Position numbers and translations under genes: made by a program. A stretch of 64,000 nt of DNA from Chitinophaga sp. YR573 (GTDB lineage Bacteria > Bacteroidota > Bacteroidia > Chitinophagales > Chitinophagaceae): NCBI RefSeq assembly GCF_900110995.1, contig NZ_FOJF01000001.1, positions 4,252,803-4,316,802 of the forward strand, written 5' to 3'. The stretch's first letter is position 1. Each line of letters begins with the position of its first letter. Below are positions 47,722 through 55,383 of this stretch, in pieces. The notes under the pieces were generated by a model. It saw only the letters and a list, made by a program, of their open reading frames with translations, did not search any database and was not told the origin of the DNA.

Positions 47722-48729
47722 ATGAGAACTACCATCATTATCATCCTGCTCTGGCCACTGTTGCTTACTACAGGTAATACAGCAAAAGCACAGGCGGACC
47801 CGCACTTCTCCCAGTACTACGTGTACCCCTCCTGGTTAAATCCGGCCCTTACCGGTGCGTTTGACGGCAATTACCGCCTGGCGGCTATTTACCGTACCCA
47901 ATGGGGAAATATCAGCAGCCCCTTTTCAACCTATGGTGTTGCTGCCGATTTCACTACCAACAAGCAATTCAACTTCGGTGTCAGCGCATTGAACCAGAGT
48001 GCCGGAGATGGTGGATATAACTATACTACTGCTTACGGTAGCGCTTCTTATACCGGTGTACGCTTCGGTGCCAATGAAACACATCGCCTGGTATTCGGGT
48101 TACAGTTTGGATTGATTCAACGCAGGTTTGATGCATCCAAACTCACCTTTGGTGATCAGTGGAACCCGGTTACCGGTTATAATCCGGGTACACCAAGCGC
48201 AGATGGCTTCAGCAAAACTTCTGCTTCTTCATTTGATGCAGGTGCTGGTGTATTGTATTACGATGCCGAGCCAGGAAAGAAATATAATGTCTTTGGTGGT
48301 TTTGCGGTATCACATCTTACACGTCCTACCGACCAGTTCAGTGCTACCGGAGATGCCCGTTTCCCTATGCGTTTTACAGGGCATGCCGGTGTTAAGATAG
48401 CATTGACGGATGTTTTCAGTGTAACGCCTAACCTGTTGTATATGCGCCAGGGAAATGCGGAAGAAAAGATGCTGGGTGCATACGGACAAATGTATGTTAC
48501 ACCTACTACTGATTTCTTACTGGGTGTTAACTACAGGATCAAGGATGCCATCACTACCCATGCTGGTTTTACCTATAGAAACTTTACCCTGGGCGCCAGC
48601 TACGATATAAATACTTCACAGCTGAGTAAAATGGTCAGAGGCTCTAACAGTTTTGAGATCTCTCTCATTTACATCGGAAAGAAAATATTTAAAACGCCGG
48701 AAGTAGAATTTGTTTGCCCAAGGCTGTAA
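47722..48729 (+). CDS. PorP/SprF family T9SS outer-membrane protein
   Basis: 335 residues with a signal peptide ending AKAQ, then the family start DPHFSQYYVYPSWLNPALTG and a beta-rich body with GVSALNQSAGDGGYNYTT. It begins 21 bp after the PKD/IgGFc-like gene and is probably the T9SS partner for that cargo or for the 2985-residue protein. It differs clearly from the PorP copy at 50538, so the two may serve different cargos. Confidence 0.9.
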   Translation: MRTTIIIILLWPLLLTTGNTAKAQADPHFSQYYVYPSWLNPALTGAFDGNYRLAAIYRTQWGNISSPFSTYGVAADFTTNKQFNFGVSALNQSAGDGGYNYTTAYGSASYTGVRFGANETHRLVFGLQFGLIQRRFDASKLTFGDQWNPVTGYNPGTPSADGFSKTSASSFDAGAGVLYYDAEPGKKYNVFGGFAVSHLTRPTDQFSATGDARFPMRFTGHAGVKIALTDVFSVTPNLLYMRQGNAEEKMLGAYGQMYVTPTTDFLLGVNYRIKDAITTHAGFTYRNFTLGASYDINTSQLSKMVRGSNSFEISLIYIGKKIFKTPEVEFVCPRL

Positions 48730-48754
48730 AACATCAACCCATCAAAAGAGCATC

Positions 48755-50527
48755 ATGAAAAATATCTTTCTTACAATAGTATTGTTTTCACTGGTAGTAA
48801 TAGGCAAAGGTCAGTTTGCTTATGATTACCTCAAAGCAGCGGACTATTATTACAAGAAGGCAGACTATAATTCTGCGGCACAGTATTATGAAAAATACCT
48901 CGCAGGTAACAGGACCATTGTTAGTCATGCGGTATATAAACCCTATACAACGCAACCTTCTACAAAGAAAACACAGGCAATAGTAAGCAGCGAACAGCAG
49001 GCCATTTATAAACTGGCTGAGAGTTACCGCCTGCTGAACGATTATGGAAAGGCAGTGCCCTGGTATGCGGAAGCACTGGAGTTTGACAAGACCCAGTTCC
49101 CGCTGGCCCCTTACCATTATGCAGTGGCTTTAAGGGCACTGGCCAGATATGATCTTGCCGTAAAAGCATTTGAATATTTCCTGGATACATACACTACACA
49201 GGATGCTTACCGTGAATCTGCTACAAGAGAATTGCAGAACCTGCGGTTCATTGTACAGGAGATCCGCCGTCCGGATCTCTCCACATACACTGTTGAAAAA
49301 GGACCCTCTTCCCTGAACCCGCAGGGTGCGAACTATGCGCCTGTATGGTTAGGCGACAGCCTGTTATTGTTTACTTCTACAAGACCAGATAACAGCGGCG
49401 CAAAGAACCATTTATTTACCAACCGTATTTATGGTGCAGCTTATGCGAATGGTCAGCCCGATACTATTACCCGTATTGCGGTGCCTCAGCCTAAAGATGC
49501 AGAACAGGGTGTTATTGCTCTTAGTCCGGATGGTAACATACTGTACCTGACACGCTGGGTAACAAAAGATGGTAAGAAGAAATCTGCTATCTACATCAGC
49601 AGAAAGAGTGGCAATACATGGAGTGAACCTGCTATCATGGACACCGTGGTGAATACGCCTGGTTACAGCTCGCAGCAGCCTTTTGTAATGCCTGATGGCA
49701 AACGCCTGTTATTTGCCAGTGATAAACCCGGAGGACAGGGAGGATTTGATCTGTGGTCTGCTGAACTGAATACAGATGGAACACCTTTCTCTGTAAAAAA
49801 TCTGGGTGCTGTGCTGAACACTTCCTGGAATGAACAGGCTCCTTATTATCATGCTGCTTCCGGTGAACTGGTATTCTCTACCGATGGCAGAATCGGTATG
49901 GGCGGATATGATTTCTTTTATACCAAAGACAGCGCTGGTAGCTGGCAGGAACCAGTCAATTTCGGTTATCCTGTTAACTCGGTAAAAGATGATATTTATT
50001 TCAACAGCAAAGGAAATAATATCCTGGAAACAGTATGGTTGTCATCAGACCGTGATGCCAGCTGCTGCCTGGAATTATTCTCTCTGAAGAAAACAATTCC
50101 ACCACCGCCGCCACCTCCAAAACCGGAACCACCAGTAGTAACATTAGTTCCTCCACCAGCAGAAGTACCAACTGTACTGGATAACGTGTACTACGACTTC
50201 AGCCAGTCTTATCTGCAACCGGCTTCTTATCCTGCATTAGACAGGCTGGCAGGGATGCTGCAACAACATGCTGATTTAGTAATCGAATTAAGCGCACATA
50301 CAGATAGCAAAGGTTCTGATAAACTGAACCAGGCATTATCTGAAGCCCGTGCAAAAAGTTGTGTAGACTACCTGGTGAGCAAAGGAATAGATCCATCCCG
50401 TTTACAATACAAAGGATATGCGGCTACTCATCCTATCGCTCCTAATACAAATGCAGACGGATCTGACAATCCTGAAGGAAGGGCAAGGAACCGTAGAACG
50501 GAGTTTAAGGTTGTTGGCAAACAGTAA
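48755..50527 (+). CDS. PorE-like TPR-PD40-OmpA protein
   Basis: About 590 residues from the ATG at 48755; the frame extends to a TTG at 48710 that overlaps the PorP gene. The signal peptide ends GKGQ. TPR-like helices (about 20-170) with YYYKKADYNSAAQYYEKYL precede PD40 propeller units (LSPDGNILYLTRW, MPDGKRLLFASDKPGG), a short polyproline linker and an OmpA peptidoglycan-binding domain (about 480-590). That domain keeps the conserved HTDSKGSD and GRARNRRTEF residues. The role is as for the homologue at 10787, but with a much shorter linker. It is flanked on both sides by PorP genes. Confidence 0.9.
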   Translation: MKNIFLTIVLFSLVVIGKGQFAYDYLKAADYYYKKADYNSAAQYYEKYLAGNRTIVSHAVYKPYTTQPSTKKTQAIVSSEQQAIYKLAESYRLLNDYGKAVPWYAEALEFDKTQFPLAPYHYAVALRALARYDLAVKAFEYFLDTYTTQDAYRESATRELQNLRFIVQEIRRPDLSTYTVEKGPSSLNPQGANYAPVWLGDSLLLFTSTRPDNSGAKNHLFTNRIYGAAYANGQPDTITRIAVPQPKDAEQGVIALSPDGNILYLTRWVTKDGKKKSAIYISRKSGNTWSEPAIMDTVVNTPGYSSQQPFVMPDGKRLLFASDKPGGQGGFDLWSAELNTDGTPFSVKNLGAVLNTSWNEQAPYYHAASGELVFSTDGRIGMGGYDFFYTKDSAGSWQEPVNFGYPVNSVKDDIYFNSKGNNILETVWLSSDRDASCCLELFSLKKTIPPPPPPPKPEPPVVTLVPPPAEVPTVLDNVYYDFSQSYLQPASYPALDRLAGMLQQHADLVIELSAHTDSKGSDKLNQALSEARAKSCVDYLVSKGIDPSRLQYKGYAATHPIAPNTNADGSDNPEGRARNRRTEFKVVGKQ

Positions 50528-50537
50528 AAATATGCTT

Positions 50538-51569
50538 ATGAAAAGAACATACCTGCTTTTGTTGCTGCTGTTGATGATAGCAGAAGGGACCCGTGCGCAG
50601 CAACAACCGCATTACACGCAATACATCCTCAATACTTTCATCATTAATCCTGCAGTAGCAGGTATTGAGAACTATTGGGATGTAAAGGCCAGCCACAGGC
50701 ATCAGTGGGCTGGGTTGAACGGAGCGCCTGTTACTTCTTATTTAACCATTCATGGTCCGCTGAGGAAAAGTGATTATCCTTCTGCCAGCATAACAGGCTT
50801 AACACCACCGGGAGAAAATCCCAGGGGTAAGGCTTACTGGCAGCAGTATGAAACACCCCCTTCTCATGCCGGTGCAGGACTGACTATCCTCAACGATAAG
50901 ACAGGACCGCTGAACCGGTTTTCCATTACGGGTACTTATGCGCATCATATAGCACTTTCTCCCCGTACAAGTATCAGTGGAGGTATTTCATTTGGTGTGC
51001 AGTCTGTTTCTGTTGATGCCTCTGCACTGGAATTCCAGCAGGCAGGAGATCCTGTTGTGGCATCCAGTCAGCTGCTGAATAAATGGAAACCGGAATTGAA
51101 TGCAGGTTTGATGTTGTACAGTGCAGATTTCTACATAGGAGCATCTGCACAGAACATCATTCCGCAGCAGCTGAGTTTTGATGAAGGTAAAGTAGTAGGT
51201 GATTCTCTTTACAGAGGAAAGCTGGTACCGCACCTGTTCTTCTCGGCAGGCTACCGTACATGGATAAATGAAGATGTAAGTGTGCTGCCTTCTGTGATGG
51301 TGAGAATGGTAACTGCAGCACCTGTAAGTTTTGATGTGAATGCCAAGTTCCTGTATCGCGACAGAATGTGGGTGGGTGGATCTTACCGTATCCAGGATGG
51401 CTTTGCTGCCATGCTGGGGGTGAACATCAGTTCCACTATCAACATAGGGTATTCATATGATTACACTACATCGTCTTTGAATGTTGTAAGTAAAGGTACT
51501 CACGAAATATTAATAGGTTTTCTGATCGGTAATCGCTTTGGCGACCTATGCCCAAGAAATAACTTTTAA
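50538..51569 (+). CDS. PorP/SprF family T9SS outer-membrane protein
   Basis: 343 residues from the ATG at 50538; ATG at 50532 is equally possible, and the longer frame from 50418 overlaps the OmpA gene and is unlikely. The signal peptide ends TRAQ, followed by HYTQYILNTFIINPAVAGIENYWD, the PorP/SprF signature. Between the signature and the barrel lies a loop (about residues 75-110, with SITGLTPPGENPRGKAYWQQYETPP) that is longer than in the other two copies here. It ends the run of T9SS partner genes. A 64-bp gap precedes the collagen-like lipoprotein. Confidence 0.9.
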   Translation: MKRTYLLLLLLLMIAEGTRAQQQPHYTQYILNTFIINPAVAGIENYWDVKASHRHQWAGLNGAPVTSYLTIHGPLRKSDYPSASITGLTPPGENPRGKAYWQQYETPPSHAGAGLTILNDKTGPLNRFSITGTYAHHIALSPRTSISGGISFGVQSVSVDASALEFQQAGDPVVASSQLLNKWKPELNAGLMLYSADFYIGASAQNIIPQQLSFDEGKVVGDSLYRGKLVPHLFFSAGYRTWINEDVSVLPSVMVRMVTAAPVSFDVNAKFLYRDRMWVGGSYRIQDGFAAMLGVNISSTINIGYSYDYTTSSLNVVSKGTHEILIGFLIGNRFGDLCPRNNF

Positions 51570-51633
51570 ACTTTAACCCCTCTTTCGTAATAAGCGGAGA
51601 GGACATTTTTTAACTCAATCCAAAATTTTATTT

Positions 51634-52197
51634 ATGAAAAAACTTTCAGGTTACTTTTTCGTTGCATGTATGTTGTCTGTTGTATTAGGTACCACTTCCT
51701 GTTCTAAAAAAGGTGATGCAGGACCAGCTGGTGCTGCTGGTGCAACCGGTGCCAAAGGTGATAAAGGCGACAAAGGCGATCAGGGAGATGCAGGAAGTGC
51801 AAGTGTGATTTATTCCGACTGGATGGATGCATCCTATGTTTATGATTCAACTTCTGAAGTCTATTTCTTCGACATTACTGCTGATAAACTGACTACCGAC
51901 GTATTAAATACCGGTGTAGTAAAAGTGTACATGAACTTTGGTACGCCAGCCAGTCCTGCAGTTACTTCTTTGCCTTATAGTGATGAAGTAGGTACCTATA
52001 TCAGAGAATATTCACTGGAAGGTATTATTGAACTGGTAAGTAATGCAAACCCAAGTACTGTTACTGACTCAAATGGTGCCGCCAGAAGACAGGTAAGATA
52101 TGTGATCATCCCAGGTGGCGAAGCAGCCCGTTCTGCTAAAGCAATCGACTGGAATGATTATGCAAAAGTAAAAGCCTACATGGGCTGGAAGAACTAG
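51634..52197 (+). CDS. Small lipoprotein with collagen-like Gly-X-Y segment
   Basis: 187 residues. The lipobox TTSC gives Cys23. Directly after it come about nine Gly-X-Y triplets (residues 27-54) rich in GAK, GDK and GDQ, the composition of bacterial collagen-like stalks. The remaining domain of about 130 residues is beta-rich and of unknown function. Such proteins are often annotated as collagen-like surface lipoproteins. The segment is short, so the triple helix would be a small neck rather than a fibre. A terminator follows, which may be the end of the whole preceding transcript. Confidence 0.82.
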   Translation: MKKLSGYFFVACMLSVVLGTTSCSKKGDAGPAGAAGATGAKGDKGDKGDQGDAGSASVIYSDWMDASYVYDSTSEVYFFDITADKLTTDVLNTGVVKVYMNFGTPASPAVTSLPYSDEVGTYIREYSLEGIIELVSNANPSTVTDSNGAARRQVRYVIIPGGEAARSAKAIDWNDYAKVKAYMGWKN

Positions 52198-52236
52198 TTT
52201 ACTAATGACCATCTCCATCAAAACCACAAGTTACAG

Positions 52237-52265
52237 GGCTGCTTTATCGAAAGCAGCCAATTTTT
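52237..52265 (+). terminator. Rho-independent terminator
   Basis: A perfect 9-bp stem (52237-52245 with 52250-52258) has an ATCG loop and a T5 run after two bases. It is the first clear terminator seen after 24799-24838 on this strand. Confidence 0.85.
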
Positions 52266-52299
52266 ACCACTTGCCGGGGATTCTAAAAAAAACAATGCT

Positions 52300-52887
52300 A
52301 TGAAAAGATATTGTGAACTGACAGATGAAGAATTAATAAAATTATACAGATCGGGGAACGACAGTGCGTTCTCTGTATTAGTCTCTCGCCATAAAACCAG
52401 GATCTTTACTACTATCATGTTGCTGGTGAAAGACAGGTACCTGGCAGAGGATATTTTTCAGGATGTGTTTATAAAAATAATCAATGCCTTTAATGAAGGT
52501 CATTATCTCGATAACAGCCGGTTTATTGCCTGGGCTGTGAGAATTGCCCATAACTGTTGTATCAGTCATTTCAGGAAGATGAATGCATGGCCTGCTTTCT
52601 CTGTTGTATATAAAGATGATATTTCAAACAGTATTCATCAGAAAGAAGAAAGCCAGGAACAGCGTATTATTATTAAAGAAACACATACAGCAGTACAGGC
52701 ATTGCTGGACCAGTTACCCGAAGCTCAGCGTGAGGCATTGATCCTTCGCTATTACGCGGATCTCAGCTTTAAAGAAATTGCACAAACTGTAAATGTTGGT
52801 ATCAATACAGCATTGGGGAGAGTGCGTTATGCTATTATGAATATGCGGAAGATTATGGAAAGAGAAGAAGCATTGGAAGCAGTATGA
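52300..52887 (+). CDS. ECF-type RNA polymerase sigma factor
   Basis: 195 residues. Region 2 includes AEDIFQDVFIKII, and region 4 has LPEAQREALILRYYADLSFKEIA and a helix-turn-helix with VNVGINTALGRVRYA. No anti-sigma gene is adjacent. The gene is convergent with the TPR histidine kinase; the two stop codons are 3 bp apart, leaving no room for a terminator between them. It belongs to the general SigW/RpoE-like class of ECF factors. Its regulon is unknown. Confidence 0.92.
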   Translation: MKRYCELTDEELIKLYRSGNDSAFSVLVSRHKTRIFTTIMLLVKDRYLAEDIFQDVFIKIINAFNEGHYLDNSRFIAWAVRIAHNCCISHFRKMNAWPAFSVVYKDDISNSIHQKEESQEQRIIIKETHTAVQALLDQLPEAQREALILRYYADLSFKEIAQTVNVGINTALGRVRYAIMNMRKIMEREEALEAV

Positions 52888-52890
52888 ATA

Positions 52891-54993
52891 CTACGCGTTC
52901 ACAGGAACAGCTTCTGTTACAGGTAAACACGGCAGCTCTATATAAAAGATGGTTTCTTTTCCCGGTTCACTTTCGAACCATAATTTACCCTTGTGGATCT
53001 CTACAATCTTACGTGAAATAGATAATCCCAGGCCAAAAGATTTCTCACCGGCGGTACCCGTTCTGCCCGCCTCTGTATGCATTTCAAATACCTTGTCTTT
53101 CAGGTTGTCCGGGATGCCGATACCTCTGTCTTGTACCATGATGGTATAGGTATCGAAATTCCTTTTGGTATGTATACTGATCACGGATTTATCCGGGCTG
53201 AATTTGATGGCATTGTCTATGAGGTTTGTAAACAGCTGCCATATTTTATCCCGGTCAAGCACGGCTATTCCCGGTGGGAATTTTCCTACTTTAATACGCT
53301 GCTTCTTTTTTAATGCCTTAAACTGAAGGAGATCTATACACTCCGTCAGTAACACGGGTATATCTGTTAATTCTGTTTTCAGATCTTTCAGCTCTCCTTT
53401 GTTTTTACTTTCCAGTAACTGGTTGATAATTTCAAATGCCTGTCCGGAAGCCGTCTGTATCATCCGGTACATACTCTTATCCAGTGGCGCCGCATGCTCA
53501 TCTTCCAGTAATAATCCGGCTATAGCGCTGATATTGCCTACAGGGTTTTTGAGATCATGTACAATCACTTTCAGGAGTGCTGCATTTTCCTGGTCTCTGT
53601 CTTCTACTGCGCGGAGAGCAACGGTGAGGCGTTCATTTTGTACAGCCATCAGTTGCAGATTCTGTTTTGAACGGTTCCAGTTTTTCCAGATAAGGAATGC
53701 GATGGCGATAACAGATGTTAAGAATAAAGAGAAGATGACCAGCAGAATGGATTTCAGGTGATCATCACTTTTTAATGCGATGATCTCATGTTGCCTTGCT
53801 ACGTTCTCCAGTTCATTATTCACATCTACTTCATGTGCAGCCTGGTTCTTTGTATCAAGAGAATCTTTTATAGTGGTATATTCTTTCAGGTATTTATAGG
53901 CACTGTCCGGCATATTTAATTTATCGTAATACCGTTCCTCTATCTTCAGTAACCGTAATCGCAGATCTCTGTCGGGTTGCAGATGTGAATTGATGAAAGT
54001 ATTTACCTGATCTAATGTTTCTTTACATTCATCCAGACGGTTCATTTTTATGTAAAGATTAGCCAGTCTCAGTTGCATGAACTGGGCATCTGTGTTTTCA
54101 TAACCAGGCTGTATATTGATACTGATACTTTCTTTCAGTAATGCTTCTGCTGTAGCGTAATCTTCCTGCCTGTAATGCGCATAGGCGAGGTTACCATAGA
54201 TGACCCCTTTAGCGGTACCTATATAACGTCTGTGGGTGGAATCATCGCTGAAATTACTTTCGTTGTTCCTGATATAGGCTAATGCCAGGCTATAGTAACG
54301 AAAAGCGCTGTCGTACATATTGGCGCGGTCATAACTCAGTGCAATATTATCCGTATTGCCCTGAACAGAAGCGAAAACAACAAAATCCCTGTTATCTGCA
54401 TTGCGGAGAATGTGGACGCATTTTTTGAAATAAACCACAGCATCCATGTACTTTTTCTCTTTATAACACACCATGCCCAGTTGTCCGAGATAGTCACTTA
54501 CAAAAAGGGAATCCCCGCTTTTTTCACCGATCTGTTTAGCCTGGTAATAATACTGGAATGCTTCCGGGTATCTTTTCTCTGCCTGCAGAATATCACCCTT
54601 TTGAAGGATAGCATTTTCATAGAGTTTTTTATATGCTTTTTCCTTGGAGTGTTTTTTCAGGATTAACAATATACTATCTACATATACCATGGCTATTGCA
54701 TAATCCTTATCGTAGAAATAGCTCCTTTTAAAGTCGTATTTCTTGTACAGATCACCAATACCCGCATCGGGATAACTATTATAGATTGAATCAATAAATT
54801 TTATAGGGCTTCCTTTTTCAGCATGAAGCGATAAGCTGTCTGCATGTTTAAGAAGGGGATCAAAATAATCAGGATGATCAATAGTTCCTCCTACTTGCCG
54901 GCAGGCAGTTATGGCTACAATTATATATAAAAAAAATACACACTCTAAAAGTCGCCTGTAAAATTTATTCTTTTTTATAAGAATAACCATCAA
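52891..54993 (-). CDS. TPR-containing sensor histidine kinase
   Basis: 700 residues. The N-terminal hydrophobic segment ends in a lipobox-like ITAC (Cys31). Tetratricopeptide-like helices occupy about 35-400. A single transmembrane helix (about 415-437) precedes a short coiled coil, the HisKA domain with the phosphoacceptor H479 in IVHDLKNPVGNISA, and an HATPase_c domain with N box LIDNAIKFSP, G1 DRGIGIPD and G2 SFGLGLSISR. This periplasmic-TPR kinase type is common in Bacteroidota. No response-regulator gene lies nearby, so its partner must be elsewhere. Confidence 0.92.
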   Translation of the reverse strand: MMVILIKKNKFYRRLLECVFFLYIIVAITACRQVGGTIDHPDYFDPLLKHADSLSLHAEKGSPIKFIDSIYNSYPDAGIGDLYKKYDFKRSYFYDKDYAIAMVYVDSILLILKKHSKEKAYKKLYENAILQKGDILQAEKRYPEAFQYYYQAKQIGEKSGDSLFVSDYLGQLGMVCYKEKKYMDAVVYFKKCVHILRNADNRDFVVFASVQGNTDNIALSYDRANMYDSAFRYYSLALAYIRNNESNFSDDSTHRRYIGTAKGVIYGNLAYAHYRQEDYATAEALLKESISINIQPGYENTDAQFMQLRLANLYIKMNRLDECKETLDQVNTFINSHLQPDRDLRLRLLKIEERYYDKLNMPDSAYKYLKEYTTIKDSLDTKNQAAHEVDVNNELENVARQHEIIALKSDDHLKSILLVIFSLFLTSVIAIAFLIWKNWNRSKQNLQLMAVQNERLTVALRAVEDRDQENAALLKVIVHDLKNPVGNISAIAGLLLEDEHAAPLDKSMYRMIQTASGQAFEIINQLLESKNKGELKDLKTELTDIPVLLTECIDLLQFKALKKKQRIKVGKFPPGIAVLDRDKIWQLFTNLIDNAIKFSPDKSVISIHTKRNFDTYTIMVQDRGIGIPDNLKDKVFEMHTEAGRTGTAGEKSFGLGLSISRKIVEIHKGKLWFESEPGKETIFYIELPCLPVTEAVPVNA

Positions 54994-55383
54994 TTAAAAA
55001 GCGTTAAGTTGCTCATGCATTCTATGTATAATGCTAACACGTGACAATGCATGTAATGTAAGTTAAGCGTTTTTCTCACTTTTTTACCTTATAAAATGCA
55101 TAATTATATTAATATACGAAATTAGCGCATATTAAGTTTATGGTTGAGCCGTTAAATCTTTAATAAACCTGCTGCTGCGGCCCCTATGCAGTAGTATCTT
55201 TTTGATCTGATTCTCCCTAAAAAAAACTAATTTCATTATAATAAATATAAGAGGAGCCTATTGCCGGAGGATACATATGCCCATTACAGGAGACCCGAAA
55301 TTGAAATTGTTGTTACCCTTTAACCCGTAATTAGCCCGGGTATCCTCGTTTCGCTGATTGTATGAATTCCATTTTTATTCTTT
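54994..55383. other. Divergent intergenic region
   Basis: 390 bp between the divergently transcribed kinase and barrel genes. It must hold both promoters, but no perfect TAnnTTTG element was found. It is AT-rich at 55080-55140. No gene is supported. Confidence 0.5.
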
